Assembly (NCBI GenBank): GCA_947095585.1
Contig: OX352763.1
Coordinates: 12,635,462-12,699,461 of the forward strand
DNA: 64,000 nt
From: Nephrocerus scutellatus
Lineage: Eukaryota > Arthropoda > Insecta > Diptera > Pipunculidae
Reading direction: 5' to 3'
A program made the position numbers and the translations under genes. Each line of letters opens with the position of its first letter. The stretch's first letter is position 1. Shown here piece by piece: positions 22,140-35,400 of this stretch. Below the pieces are notes generated by a model. That model had not been told where the DNA came from, did not search any database, and worked only from the letters and a program-made list of their open reading frames with translations.

Positions 22140-23900
22140 ATAAATATATGTAAAACTATATTATATAATAAAAAATATCTCCACCTTCTTAGTATATGTA
22201 AGGCATTATTTTGGTAGGAGGGGAAACGTATACAATTTATTAAAAATGGTTTATCAGGAAAATTGCTTTAACTTAAAGCTGTAAAGCATTAAAGTGTAGG
22301 TCTTAAAAATGTACAAGCCATCAATGAAAACAAACAACTTTGACACTTAAAAATATGTTTTCAAAAGATTTACCCACCCTGTATGAACAATATTTTGTTT
22401 GTGTATTATGTAGCAACAATTGTTTTATTTTACTGCACAGCTTAAAAAGAAGAGGAAAAAAACACTTGCTTCAAGATGATCTTTATTCAAAGCACGTGAC
22501 AGCTACTTCCCCGTCATAGTCGGGTCGATAAATGCTCCTCGCTTTTTGGACGAGTTACAATAATCGCCGTCACCTTGCTTTATCATAACCATAAGTGTCT
22601 TGTTCTCAGCCATATTACTTTACTTGAAATTTCAAAATAAATTGCATTTTCCGGTTCATTGTGTTTGCTTGTGTTTCATAAAATGTCAGATTGTGAGTCT
22701 AAGGGGAATAATTTTACAACAATACTCCTCAGGCAATGTGTCCAAAATTGCTCAATTTTTTTAACTGTCCTTTAGGTTTGGAGTTTCAAAAGATTTGCAT
22801 GTCAAGCATTCTCGATTGCCATTATTTACATTTGCATCGCATTTCATCTAAAAGCGCATTCCACACAAGTAGCATAGGCGGTTGCGGACGGATAAAGTGT
22901 TAAATATTTGCAGATCTTACATATGCAAATTATTATTCCGCTTGTGGCAGGCTTATGTAGTATAATGGAAGGACTCTTGCTCTATTCACATATGCAAATC
23001 CTACTTCATCAATAACTTGCAATAAGTCCTGGTGCATCATGGTGTGCAATATTGTTTCTCTCGTCATCGTGCAATGGCTGCCGGAGGAACAAAGAGATGT
23101 AGTAGGTTTCTTTCTGATAAGAACTGGAAAGTGGCATTAAGGATGCAATTGCGAAATAATGTAAACAGTAAACAGTTTTTTTAAGGACTGTAAGCCGACG
23201 GAGTCTTCTCTCAAGGAAACCGCCAACTACTTCACCTATAAGTATATCTGAGCTTGAATGTAATAAAAATCTTTGTGCTGTTTCCTTGTCAAAATGAATC
23301 AAGTCGCACCAGTCGTCAATCGGTATAGGATCATACCTCCTCAATATGATGATCTACTTCATGTGTCGAGTGATATGGCTTTACAACTGTTACTGTTTAA
23401 GGCGTCCCGCTCGATTCGGTTTGACGATATCATCTGATTTACAGCTGAGACCATTGTAGAAAAATTGAAAAAGCCACTACTTGTAACAAAAAATAAGGAA
23501 AGTAAAAGAAAAATAAGTAATGATGCCACGAATGAAATGCGTAGAATGGTTCTTTTGAGGAAATCAGTGTAATGAAAATATTGTTGATCACTTTCGTCAC
23601 ATGTGAACATGTTCTGATAGAAGTGCGCCAGGTGATTAAACTTAGTGATAAGTGCTTTTGATACTGAGCCCAATTGGTAATAATTCTGAGTACAGCATCT
23701 TTGCGTGTAGTGAGATTTGATGTAAGGTGTTTTTTTGTTTTGTTTCGATAAAGAGGATGAAAAGATTGTAACCATTTATAATAAACTTATATTCCAGGCG
23801 CCGACTCTTCAGCAGAGAATTGAGAATACGTGCTATTAGCTTCGAACAAGAGATAAAATACAATTATGCGAATTTTTAAAGAAGAACGAACGGTTCCATG
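22140..23900. other. AT-rich DNA; unrecognised - strand frames
   Basis: Between 23009 and 23775 two - strand frames of 111 and 138 codons follow one another (first peptides RRYDPIPIDDWCDLIHF and SLSKQNKKTPYIK). They might be remnants of one degraded coding sequence, perhaps a DNA transposase, but I cannot match a domain. A short ACCCACCCTGTATGAAC block near 22371 recalls the end of the 200-bp repeat. Confidence 0.3.
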
Positions 23901-23904
23901 TTTC

Positions 23905-24960
23905 TATGTTGGTAACGGCTGGTACAGTTGATCAGATATAGTTAAATAATTGCACTACTTGAAAGTCGTTTTGAATTAAAGGAGCAATGTTGGATCTTCT
24001 GCTCGCAGACGTTGCCACCATGTACTTTATTTTGCTCTCATTATGTGACGGTACTAAACAACGTTATACCACGATAATTGCTGCATGGTTTGATATCTCC
24101 TTTCTTATGTATGGGGCACAGGATGCCTCTTTACCAGTCTTCTAGCATTGCTTCTTCCTCCCATACTTGCAATATTAGTGCATGAATTGCTTGGTGTATT
24201 TCTGTCCCTCCTGATTTAATAAGCTTTGCTGGGATACCATCTGATCCCGAGGCCTTCTTTTATATGAACTGATTTATCGCTCTGCTAACTTCGTTTATGC
24301 TTTGTGGCGTTAGCATTGTGTGGTCTTCGGTCATTGGTGGAGCCTTTAATTCCTTAGTTACCTAGCCATTTAACTTTTGCTCTTGCCATCGCTCTAAGAT
24401 GCGTTTGAGATCGGCGACAAGATTACCATCTTTGTTTTGCCGTATGTGCAACGCGGTGTCTATTGCGTCATACCGCGGACTCTTTGGTCGAACTTCCGCG
24501 CCTGGTGCGGTTCTTACTCTCTGTACTGTTCTAGTTCACGGATGAGATGCTTCTCCCAGGATGATTTCGTGATTATGCAATCCGCGCTCGGAGCCCCATA
24601 CCAACAAGATTGAGGTACGAGTCGGCGTTGGCACTTCCTAACGTTCGTACCGTCATCATGTTGGGGTTGTGGCGGCGGTCTATCAAAACGTGGTCTATCT
24701 GGTTGCGAGGGACTCCATCAGGACATACCCAGGTGGCTTTGTGGATATTTTTACGCGTAAACCTTTTACTCGCAATGACCAAATTATTGCTTGCTGCTAT
24801 CTCTATGACTCGTTGTCCAATGCCATTAGTGTTCTCGTGTAAGCTGTGGATGCCAATTTACTGCCTGAATAGTGGCTCCATATATATTTTTACATTCACC
24901 TCCCCCAAAATGATTTTTAAATCATACCGAGGACAGACATAGAGTTCATCATCACCTTAT
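23905..24960 (-). mobile_element. RTE-clade LINE: endonuclease end plus reverse transcriptase start, internally deleted
   Basis: Read on the - strand from 24950: a GEVN block (GDxN in active enzymes), then NLVIASKRFTRKNIHKATWV, CPDGVPRNQIDHVLIDRRH and the end of the endonuclease. Then comes the linker, then KKASGSDGIPAKLIKSGG, EIHQAIHALILQVWEEE and PIHKKGD-CSNYRGITL (reverse transcriptase fingers) near 24250-24060. At about 24052 the sequence jumps to the region after the catalytic centre (ESKxKYMVATSASRRSNI). The whole palm domain with its YADD is therefore lost. Stops and frameshifts add to the damage. The copy lies antisense to the proposed host gene. Confidence 0.8.
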
Positions 24961-24964
24961 ATTT

Positions 24965-25160
24965 CTCCAAATTACGCACTAAGCTCCATAATTGGCAATA
25001 TAACCGTTTAATTATCCCCAAAATGGCTCGTGAGGGCACGCAAACATAATTATGGTGTCTGCGAATATCTTGATAAATGTACCTGTGTACCCTATACCTC
25101 CGGGTAGAAAATCGATTAGGTATTCGATGAAGAGTGCAAAACAATTTCGGGCTTAGAGAA
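24965..25160 (-). mobile_element. LINE reverse transcriptase scrap with damaged FADD box
   Basis: The - strand reads ALFIEYLIDFLPG, then FIKIFADTIIMFACPHEPFW, LNGYIANYGA and CVIW. This matches the stretch around the FADD catalytic box of Jockey-type enzymes ('LF..Y..DLP...YADDT.....' followed by 'LN.....Y..WC..W'). One of the two Asp residues is missing. It lies directly next to the RTE copy but belongs to another LINE type. Confidence 0.5.
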
Positions 25161-25169
25161 AATCTTTGC

Positions 25170-28110
25170 GTTAGTCTAGCCTCCGTTTTGAACTACTCTG
25201 AAGATCCTTATCCATCTGTAGAGCTCTGCCAGATCCTCTTAATCAGATGGTATTTTCCCAATATTTCTGAAGAGTTGTTTTTCAACGTTGTTATTACTAA
25301 ATCTTAAGCTTATCCATCTCATATTCTTCTGAGACCTGGACTATTGGCCAAGTAAAAAATTTCAGTTAGGTACAATGAACGGTTTTGGAGTTATAAGGAA
25401 CGAACAAACGTATATAATATATACTCATATAATATATTAGAATATTAGATAGGTTTTAAACTATTTCAATGACTTTTGCCTGATTTTGTAACCTGACTTC
25501 CCTTTGCGTTTGGAGGACAACTTCAAGCAATACTTTAAAATTCAATAGTGCAAGATTTGCCATAATCTTCAAACTCTCACATGGTCTTAAAACGCAAATA
25601 TATTTCTTAATATAAGCCATTGTTTGCATTTCGATAACGCTATTCAATTTTTGACTTCCACTTAAACTTCTTTTTCAAGGATAACACAAAGATATTTTAC
25701 ATACTATTTTTAGTTTTATTTGAGATACATTACGAAGAAATGCAGCACAACAAAAAGCGAAAGACTCAACTCGATTTAGCCGCAAGACCATTTACTTGGA
25801 CAAATAATGGTTCATTGTTGACCATAGATCTCATTGCGATTTTGTCGTTTCTTTTCCACTTGCCAAACAATGATCGCTCCACAAATCTCATACATACTAA
25901 GAAGCTTAGATTCTGCTCAAGGATTTCTCAGTCTTTTGTTCTCATTTCACATTTATTTGTGTTTTTCCTTGTAAAGTTAGCTTTCAATTGTAAATAGATT
26001 GGGGTTCGATTGGTGCAATTGCACCACCATAACTTGAGGATATTAGTGGGCAACATACATCACACACATAAACTTAATTTATCAACTTGCTCGTAGATAA
26101 AAGGGAAAATAAGGCAATCAATATAGCCACTCTGTCACAGGATATTAACATCGTTTGACCAATATTATTGAACCCATGTATTTGATTCTCATATGAGGTC
26201 TTATTTGTTGGTTTTCGCTCCAGGCAAAACATTTCTTGAACACAACATTAAAACTTGGTCACACTGCTTGGTCGTACGATATTAGGTTTCTGTCCAATAC
26301 ACTTCACTGGACTCATTTAAAAAATTACAGGAACTGTTATCTTGCTAAAATGGAGTGTACTAGGACATTGGTTTTGTTTGTGACTATTAGAAGTAATACA
26401 TCGTGTATTCTTAAAATAAAATGTATGAACATTTTCTCTTTGCTATTAAATTTTTTTATGCCATTTACTTGAGTTGTTTAATCACAACTTACCGTTATAT
26501 ATGTACGATTTAAAATCATTTGTTTAACAGAAATTTCTATTGCAGGCACTATACGTACCTATACATATATACTTCAGTTCGTAGAAATTGCAATTAATGC
26601 TATCATTGTGTGTGTTTAGCTTTATTCGATTTACTGTATTCTTGTTGTTTGTTAGAAATACTTTTTAAACTCATGTTTTAATGGAAAACTCTCCTTACCG
26701 GTCCAAGCACACATTAAAGCCACATAGTCTTCTGCCCTATATCGATGAGGAATCATCAAGTATGCATGAGATTTTGCTGGTGCATCACTTACGACAGATG
26801 GAATCATCAGAACTGCAAGGAACCCCGGCATACAACAATCGCACATAATGTCTACTTGGTACATTGCTATGATTGCAAACAATTCACTTGCTCATGTGCT
26901 TTGCATATAAAACGAACACCAAGTGGCTTAGGTACATTTATTGTTCAATTTATGGAAACAAAACGAAAAAATAACACCGAAAAGTGTGGTCTTATGTGAA
27001 CTTATGGATACGAGTACCTGCATTTATTCATGTAAATGTAAAGTGAAATTTCGCTGGCAAAGGAATTTCTTCGAGAATTATTTTGCCATCCAAGGAAGAA
27101 TTGAAATTGGTAACAGCATCGCAGATATGCTTCTTTGAAAAATTGTAGCGACTCGCTCTCTAAAATGCTCACCCAAAAAATAAGAAGTTATGCAAGGATA
27201 CATTATTTCTGCAAAATTGTTGCAGGGAAATTTCAATAAAAATATGCATCCTAACAAATGGTAATTGAACATTATTCAACTTTATAGCACTCTCCCAAAA
27301 ATATTCCCGATGAAGTAGCAATGCAAAAATGCTCAACAATAACTGAACTCGATGCATGTTATTCAGATGAAGACCCAGGTGTACAGAAATTGTATGGGGG
27401 TGTGTTTATTTTTTTGGTTTCTGTTATCCTACAACTTGTTCGGTATATCCTTCAGGTTTCAAGTAGATAGAAATAACTCGAAGTTATACAACTTTTGCAT
27501 TTATTTTATGCAAAATCGTTGAAGAACACATTATTCATATATTTAGGCTATCAGAAGTTCCTTGAGAGTAATTGTGAGCCAAGGAGATGCATTTTCATAT
27601 TTGCAAATTGATTTATAAAGAGTCACAAGAGGGCACTTTTCAATAGGACTTTTTCACAGTGCAGCATGTTTGTTTTTAATTAAATTTCTTCAAGTCAAAA
27701 TTGTCATATTAGCTTATGCAGACATAAACTGATGCGTTTACTTAACCACATGAAAATGGTTTTAATCTTCATATTGTCGGTACATACCTGGGTAAAGAAT
27801 TCTAATTGATCTCTAAACATTTTTAACGGATTCTAAAATCGATCCTGCTCACTGCATAAAATTTTGAGTTTTTCTGCAAGAAAAATTTGAGAATTTATTT
27901 TCAAGAAGTTGACAATTGTTGGGCCGTCAATGTGGTAAAGTAGTAAAATAAAATTTACACCCAGGTAACAGATTTTTCTCTCATGCCCTTTTTTATATAA
28001 ATGTGATATCGATCAATAATAAGTGCGTAATTATATTAAATCCACGCCACCCATGTGGAGGTTATATTCATGTATCATAATTTGGACATACATAATCCAC
28101 GCATCTTTTC
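25170..28110. other. AT-rich presumed intron, no gene seen
   Basis: Only short unrelated frames occur (up to about 85 codons), none with a recognisable domain. No repeat shared with the rest of the window was noticed. Confidence 0.45.
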
Positions 28111-28117
28111 TGGGCAG

Positions 28118-28212
28118 ACAAAGCGACAAAGTGGTTAGTGCATTGTAGGAAGAAGTTTGGATATGGGTTTGAATTGTAGGTCCCTTCCATTTGTGTGCAA
28201 AAGTATAAAACT
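28118..28212 (+). mobile_element. SINE copy 2, partial
   Basis: AAAGTGGTTAGTGCATT resembles the A-box region, and the end GAATTGTAGGTCCCTTCCAT followed by TTGTGTGCAAAAGTATAAAA matches the tail of the SINE at 38389-38608. The middle body is missing. Confidence 0.5.
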
Positions 28213-31000
28213 AATGGTAGCGAGAGTTATGAAGTATATATTATGATTATCAATTAAATAAAAGAAAACCAACCAACAAAAATTAAACTTTTTCATTTAA
28301 ATTCTCTAATCACACAAAGTTTGAATAAAGTCTGAAAAACTAATTTTGAAGAAATTTATATGGGAGCCTCTTAACTCTGGGGCCCGATCACTTCCAAATT
28401 ATTATAGACAGTGTTGTCATCATAGATACACATGTGTGCATAGCTTGAATAAATCGGGATCACTTAGACCAGTAGCGTTCATTTGTATTACCACAAAATC
28501 TTAAACTTTTCCCTTTTATTCGCGATATTCTTCATTGGAATCCCTTGGTTATGGATAGTCTCTTTTGAGTCTCTTAACCGAATTTTAAAGCTGGGTAATG
28601 GTTTTAAGTTAGATTAGGTTGTTTTCTCTGACATATATATGTATAAGACTATTATCAGAGCATGATTGCAGACGGTAGTAATCGAACTGCTGAATAAATA
28701 AAACAACAAAAGAAAAATCATTTGATAACAACTCAGTTAAATGATAGATAAGATCTGATTAGATCAGATAAGAGAAGATAAGGCAACAACAGCTTCTCAT
28801 AATTTTAAAAGTGAGCATATTTGTGTCCTTTCTACTCTTTTGTTTACCATAGAAAATCGGAATGAAATTGAAAAACATTTTTTTTTTTTCGATCCTGTAA
28901 GACGTTTTTCACTTTTTACTCACTTACTAAGCTATCGCCTGTCCTTTGAAAACTTGCTGTTGCACATAATTACTTACAAATACACAGAAATATGCGGAAA
29001 GGAATCAGTAAATATTTCTCACTTTTTGCTGGCACATAATCGGATTAACTGTGTCAAAGCTTTTGATGATTAAATGTTATACAAACGGTTTTCATGTACA
29101 TCTGTTTCAATTTCAGTACATAATAATGAAATGTGTTCGAAAAGGCAACTTACAACAACAATAACAGAAACAGCTTGACATGTGCGTTGAGCTGGATTTT
29201 CGGATAACTGAAAGGAATTGTTGTTTTTGCTAATTCCAGTTTTGTAAAAAAAAAGTGGAATTGATGAAATCGCTTGAATTCACTTTTCAATGTCTCGCAT
29301 ACAACGAACATTCCAAAAAGAATAAAAGAAAGGGCGCTTGGTTTATGTTATCAAACAGAAAGAAATTCCCTTTAGAATCTTTTCACTAAAGTACCAAAAG
29401 TAGAGGATTATTCTAGCGAGTCTTTTTGCATTCAGCAAACTGTGATATTATTTCCAAGAATGGTTTGTCATCACCCTCTTCAGATGTAAAAGCGTTGAAG
29501 TGCTAGATGCAGGAAGGAATAGAAACTTATGTTGTGTTATGTGTGTATGTTGCTTTTTGAGTAAGCGTCCTTTTCAATAAATATATATTTCATGTTGCTT
29601 CAAAACAATCCGCTCCCTCCCGTTAATACAAAAATTTAGGAATTTGCCAAGCAACCGGAAAATTCTCTCACAATTTCTTTGTGTGAAAATGAATATTTAG
29701 TAAGATTGATGTTCTCGATTTTACTTGAACAGTTTTCCATTAAATTAGTTACAAAATTTTCACAAACCATAAACATTACCAACAGATAAATACTTTGACT
29801 AATGAATCATTTGAACTTGAGTTATTGTGTTAACTGCTTCATCTATGGATTCAAATTCCCATATGGCTTTATCTATCTCTATTTCAGCTTATTTTAGCCT
29901 ACTTCAACTCTGGCATGTTCTTTTTTATGCCAATTGTTAAAGAAAGAGCAGACATTAATATTACTGTAGGCATATATTATAAATTGAAAATAAATAATAA
30001 TAAATATTTTAAATTTAGCCACGCAAATATTACAATAAATAATATATGAATTACATCTGAATATTTGTTTCAACTTATTCTCGTTTTTTTCTTTTCGTTA
30101 TAGGTAAGATCCTTTTAATAAAATAACAGATACTTATAAATATAATGAAGTATAAAATGCACCTGCACAGCAGTGAGGTTAAAAAGTTATTAAAACAAGG
30201 TACTTATATGAATTTTTTTTTTACATTTTTTACCGCACTTCTGAAAAACTTTTACCTCTAATGCACTTACCGGGCTGCGGTACAAGTAAAAGTCTAAAAT
30301 CAACTCATTTTCGAACGAGAAAAGTTGCTGGTTTCTGGTAACCAGGGGGAATGAAAGTTGGTGGCACACAGCAGCATATACTTAAAGAGGAGGAATCATA
30401 AAAATTCTTAATGAAACAATGAAAATTTTGTTGTTGGAATTTGAAAGGAGTCAATCCTTCAAAATACAGCGATAGCGGTGAAAAACGATTTCTTGCCGAG
30501 AAGGAGAAAAAACTGCTTTAGATGAAGTTGATTAAATTACAAAATATCTTTAGCAATGTCTTATGAGTCTGCTTACTACAACGGTTAAAAAGTGGCGCGG
30601 ATAAACCAGCAGTTTAAACAAAACAAACTAAACGAATACCATGTGGTTGAGAGTATGCCATGTGATGGGAGGAAAAACTGTCTCAATCCTAATGACCTGC
30701 ATGAAGTTTCCTCATTGGCTGTTAGCGTGTTCTGCTTGCTACAATCGCTGAGGAACTCAATGACAGCTAAAAAAACTCTACCGAAAATAAATAACCTTAT
30801 AATGCTGTTGAAGACCATAAAGTAGTTCTTATATTTGTGAAAGAGTAGATCTTTCTGTGAGTAGATTGCTGCAAATTGCATTTGCAGTTTATGCTGGATG
30901 CAAAAATCCTTCATTGAGTCTTTGCATACGTTATTCAACATATTATTTTCCTCTCCTGGATATTTCAAAAATATACTATCTACATATATAAGCACACGAG
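28213..31000. other. AT-rich presumed intron, no gene recognised
   Basis: A - strand frame of 136 codons at 30585-30995 and an overlapping + strand frame of 77 codons are the longest, but neither peptide resembles a family known to me. Confidence 0.4.
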
Positions 31001-31001
31001 T

Positions 31002-31378
31002 TTTTCGAATCTTAGATTAACTTTAAAAAGTTTTTCGCCGAAAAGTCTAATAAAAACTCGTTGCATACATCAATGTGGGAAGGTCTTTGTTTTTGAATTT
31101 TTATGAATTTTATGAAAAGTAACCCAGTTTGCAGACCATTTCAGCCGATTCCAGAAATGAAAGCATGTGTGTCATTTCCATTTATATTCTTTTCGAATCT
31201 TAGATTAACTTTAAAAAGTTTTTCGCCGAAAAGTCTAATAAAAACTCGTTGCATACATCAATGTGGGAAGGTCTTTGTTTTTGAATTTTTATGAATTTTA
31301 TGAAAAGTAACCCAGTTTGCAGACCATTTCAGCCGATTCCAGAAATGAAAGCATGTGTGTCATTTCCATTTATATTCT
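31002..31378. repeat. Perfect tandem duplication, 188-bp unit, two copies
   Basis: The block from 31002 (TTTTCGAATCTTAGATTAAC) to 31189 repeats without any difference that I could see from 31190 to about 31377. It contains no gene; the short frame MNFMKSNPVCRPFQPIPEMK is simply present twice. Its identity points to a very recent duplication or an assembly artefact. Confidence 0.9.
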
Positions 31379-32045
31379 TTCCGTATTGTGACACGATATT
31401 TCTTCTCTTATTTATCGACCTACTTATCGATGAACCGGTAATCGAACTAAAAACCGACCAAAATCTGTGTAATTTATTGATTGAAATAAATTGCTACTCT
31501 GTTGCCTATGGAAGATCGTGTTGGCTTCAATCATGAAAAAGTACTTTTTTATTTATCCCAAAAAATCCATCTTAAGTTGATGGCATTTCATTAGAAAAAC
31601 CTTTTTGGTCGAAAAGTTGAGCTTTATGGACGAGTATGAACGTAGTTACCGCCACCATACTTTCTTCAAACAACTAAAAGACTTTTTCTTGACATTTCTT
31701 CGATATACAGCAGTAGCAAAGTCTTTGATTAGGTACGAAAAATGGGACATTTAACGTAATGACATTTGTCGACTGTAACAATGTAACGATGTCATAAGTA
31801 ATTACTAGATATTAATTATAATCATTTATTTTCGGTCTTTCAATGGACGACGTGAAAGGAAGGACTCTTTGTTCATCGAAAATCGATCGAAAAAAAAACA
31901 CAAAAAAATTAGATTAATTTTTGTAGTGCTAAGGGTGAGATTTGATTTTGCGTCATCGTGACAACGCATCACCGCATCAACGCGTCACCACGTCACCGCT
32001 TAAACACTAAACTTAAATAGAATATATATACATATATATATGTAT
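31379..32045. other. No gene; short CATCACCG-type repeat
   Basis: Near 31953-32000 the sequence repeats units such as GCATCACC, GCATCAAC and CGTCACCA. (TA)n and (TG)n microsatellites at 32022-32060 border the LINE that follows. Confidence 0.5.
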
Positions 32046-32054
32046 GTGTGTATG

Positions 32055-33725
32055 TGTGTGTAAAGGTTAGGTTAGGTTGAAGTGGCCGTCAGTCAAAACC
32101 GACGCACCTAGACCATGAAGGTCCGTTGTGATACCACAAGGATCTAGGAATATCCCACGCCTACTCGCTGAACTACTTGAAGCTTCGTATGAAGCGCAAG
32201 AGACTATTAATGTCAATTTGGGTTATATCCTTGATATCGTTGAAAAAGAACGCTCCCAGATGGAGCATCCGCCTATTCGAGAGGGCTGGCCTCGTACAAA
32301 GTATATGGAGAGTGGTTTCCTCCTCCTCCTCATTCATGCAGCTTCTGCAGAAATCGTTGGAAAAGACTCCTAGTCTTTCTGCATGCTTCAAACACTTGAA
32401 GCGTTTCGGATCTAGCTTGGGCCAGATCTGCTTCGTTTCTATGCAAGTTGTGCCGTTTGACCATCTATAATTAGTTTTTATTATAGCATACCCTTTAAAT
32501 ATGAGTTTGCACGTAGCGATCGGCATGCTTAGTGAACCATAATCAGGCAATAGGGAAGTGTGATTCCATGTTTGGCGAGTTCATCAATCATACAATTACC
32601 AGGAATGTCTCTGTGCCCCGGAACCCAGCACAGGTGAATATTGAAATGCTCCTCCATCTCCTCAAGAGACGATCAGCAATTCCGGGCTAGAATGGAATTT
32701 ATGGAGACTGATTCCATGGACTTTAGCACAGCCTGGCTATCCGAGAAAATGTGGATATCCTTAACAGATATGACATTACTCTTCAGCCAAGACAAGGCTT
32801 CTTTAGTAGCCATGATTTCCGTTTGGAAAATACTACAGTGATCAGGATGACGGAAAGAGAAACTTAGATTAAGTCTTTTTGAAAAAACACCTCCGCCAAC
32901 CCCTTCATCAGTTTTCGACCCGTCTGTATAGAAGTGAATTCCTTCATTTTCCAAGTAGATATCTTCCTCCCAAGAAGACCTGGAGGGGATGGTAACCTGG
33001 AAGTTTTTGTTGAAGTGGAGCTGCGGAATGGTGCAGTCTTATTTGACAAGTGAATTCCTGACTGAATTCAGAATAGAAGAGTGGCCGAAATCATTCACGG
33101 TCCACTGAGAAATTGATCTAAGGCGAGTAGCTGCGCTTGCAGCTAGTTGTCTGCCAAATATGTCGAGTGGAGCAAGGTTGAGCAGAATGTCCAGTGCAGC
33201 AGAGTATGAAGCGCTCCGCTCACACAAAGTTTGTCGCGATTGACCGCTTTATCTAATGCAGTCCACCAAACAGCCACACCGTATAGCAGAATAGGTCTAA
33301 CTACTACTGTGTACCGCCAATGAGTGATATGCGGTTGAAGACACCATTTACTTCCTATAGCTTTTTTGCTTGAGAAGAGTGCCACTGTGGCTTTACGGAC
33401 TCAACAGAAGTCTATTCATTAAATCTCCCAAACCAATCAATCGAGAATTGCATTCATTTTGACTGTCAAACACAATGGAAGCCGATAGCGTTGTATCATC
33501 ACCAAATTAATGGACATCACAGGTTGTAGAAATCAGCAGTTCATTGATACATATTTCAAGAAGATCGATCGTAGGTGACAAGGATGACTCTTGTAGCACG
33601 CCAGCACTAATCCCATGCGAAGTTAAAGAGATACCATTCCATACAACTTTTATTTTACGATTCCATAAATAATCCTGAATCCATGCAATGAGATAGGGTG
33701 TGTTATATACATATTTATTCAAATG
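32055..33725 (-). mobile_element. LINE family E: reverse transcriptase end plus RNase H, degraded
   Basis: Read on the - strand from 33720: YLIAWIQDYLWNRKI and GISAGVLQESSLSPT (the GVPQGS block, changed). Then WRYTVVVRPILLYGVAVWW and the RNase H domain follow. In that domain HFYTDGSKTDEGVGGGVF holds the first Asp, IFQTEIMATKEAL the Glu, IHIFSDSQAVLKS the second Asp, and CWVPGHRDIPGN the His loop. The C-terminal zinc-finger-like part has CRSCMNEEEEETTLHILC. The four RNase H catalytic blocks are all visible, but stops and frameshifts interrupt the protein. The 3' end (GGTTAGGTTAGGTTGAAGTG on the + strand at 32068) abuts a TG/TA microsatellite rather than poly-A. Of the LINE clades with RNase H, it resembles the R1/LOA/I group. 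Confidence 0.8.
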
Positions 33726-33759
33726 TACTTATATATAATTATATATAGAAATACATATA

Positions 33760-34290
33760 TACATTTCTATATTATGTATATTATAAAACGCAACGTCTCT
33801 CTGTCTGTCTGTGCGTTAGTGCGTTTATCACTCTACCACCACTGGTGGTATGGTGGTGTTAATGGGGGCTTGAAGTCTCTTCTTGAGGGGTTCTTGAGAA
33901 GCTTTTTAGGGGGTATTTAAGGAGACTTTAGGGGTCTTGAGGAGGCAGTGAGGAGCTATTGAGGGGCTACTAAATTGGTCTTGATGTGATTTTTGTGGGG
34001 TCTTTAGAGAGTCTTAAGTGGGTTCTTGAGTGGATTTTGATCAGTTCTTGAAGGGGTATTGGTATTTTTTGCCGATTATAGAGGGATCTTAAAAATAGTT
34101 TCAAACGCATCTTGAAGGGCTTTTGAAATTATCGCGCGACATCTTATTCCCTATCTGATACCAACGGCATGTTAACACATCAATCCTCGAGAGTGCCATC
34201 AGTCAAAGTTTTTTATATTTTGAAACGAACACGAAGGCTAATATTTCATTGGTTACATCATAATATTATGATCGTATATCAATAGGATAT
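33760..34290. repeat. G-rich degenerate repeat
   Basis: From about 33850 to 34110 the + strand repeats variants of GGGGTCTTGAGG, with many insertions. No protein is recognised. It may belong to the same composite repeat as the next entry. Confidence 0.45.
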
Positions 34291-34299
34291 TATTTAATA

Positions 34300-34835
34300 T
34301 ATATCTATACTTGTATGTAAAGAGGTAAGTTTGCTCTTTCAATAGCCTACGCTAATCTCAGAAAATACTGGACCAATTTTGATCAGGTTTTAACCATTGT
34401 ACAGAGTTTGTAGCACAGGAGTTATAGGCTATAGTTTTTTTTGTCAGTGGTGAGTTGGTAGGTGGGTGGCTTTGGGTGCTCAGTGGTTGGGGTTAGTGTA
34501 AGGGTGGGTGTAAGTCGGTGTTTGGTAATCGGGTGGTATCAGTGGGAGGGTGGTCAGATTGGGTTGGTGTCAGTTTGATTGGGGCAGTAAGGGTGATGCA
34601 GCTGGACACCGTCTGTTATTTTAGCGGAACTTTAAAACTACTGGACCGATTAACCATTGTAGAGAGATTTTTGACCCGAAGGTTACACAGTTCCTACAGT
34701 TTTTGGATGAGAGGTCGTGGTCAGTCTGTGGAGATGATTGGAGAGATAACTGGGTGTGTGGTCGGTGTCAGTTGGGTAAGTTGGGTGGGGGCAGCCGGAA
34801 AAGACCGGTTGTTTCAGCTAGTTTGGTATATGTTT
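34300..34835 (-). repeat. Dispersed repeat with internal minisatellite, - strand copy
   Basis: Read on the - strand it begins ACTAGCTGAAACAACCGGTC, then TTTTCCGGCTGCCCCCACCC. It passes through C-rich PyPy-GACC-like units and ends with CTTTACATACAAGTATAGAT. This parallels 59743-60262 on the + strand (ACTAGCGGAAATACCCGGCG, then TTTCCCGGCTGCTCCATCCC, the CCCACTGACC units, and finally CATACA repeats and TATATAGAT). Text of the CTACTGGACCGATT type near 34639 is common in insect dispersed repeats. The class is not certain; Helitron-like is one possibility. Confidence 0.55.
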
Positions 34836-35084
34836 GGAGGTTTATTTCTGATCTTGAAAAAAATAATAATTATTATTGCTAATGATCTCGTACGGTTTTC
34901 GCATTTTAGTAAGGCTAGTTGTATAGAAAAGTCTTTCTTCTTCGTGTTTGCTAATAATTTGAGTGATGATATGCTGCATACTTACGAAAAGGTTCTTATA
35001 TAGTTTTAAGTTCATGCTCTTGATGTAAGTCGGGGTTTCAAATAAAGGTAACATGGAGCTGATAGCTTTTTATGGCTTCATTTA

Positions 35085-35400
35085 CTTCTGAAACTTACCC
35101 GTAGCATGGATCCCGATTCAGACAAGCATTCAAAAGTATTGTTTTTGCTAAGCACCCAAGTCTCGGATCCATATGTAAGTACTGGTATGACCATTGTCTT
35201 ATATATCAGCAGCTTGGATGTTTTGATTAAGTTCCTGGATTTAAAGAGTCTTGACAGGCTATAGTAGGCTTTGTTGGCTTTAAGCAACCGTGCGCGTATT
35301 TCTGGTTCCATGCTGTTATCGGCTGCTATAGTTGACCCGAGATAGTTAAAGGATTGCACTACTTCAAATCCGCGCTGGATGTTGGATCTTCTACTCGTTA
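35085..35400 (-). mobile_element. RTE reverse-transcriptase C-terminal region
   Basis: The - strand frame starts in QSFNYLGSTIAADNSMEPEI and continues with RARLLKANKAYYSLSRLF, KSRNLIKTSKLLIYKTMVIP and VLTYGSETWVLSK. This is the thumb and connection part of RTE-type enzymes ('F.YLGS.I......EI..R...A...Y..L'). The frame is open for 93 codons, which makes it one of the better-preserved RTE fragments. Both ends are truncated, and no YADD or endonuclease is present. Confidence 0.85.

Noticed and set aside
24610..24942. 110-codon + strand frame
   Set aside because: It lies opposite the RTE endonuclease, whose - strand reading has clear family motifs (NQIDHVLIDRRH).
31103..31536. Two proteins sharing the start MNFMKSNPVCRPFQPIPEMK
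   Set aside because: The shared part comes from the 188-bp tandem duplication, and the frames have no other support.
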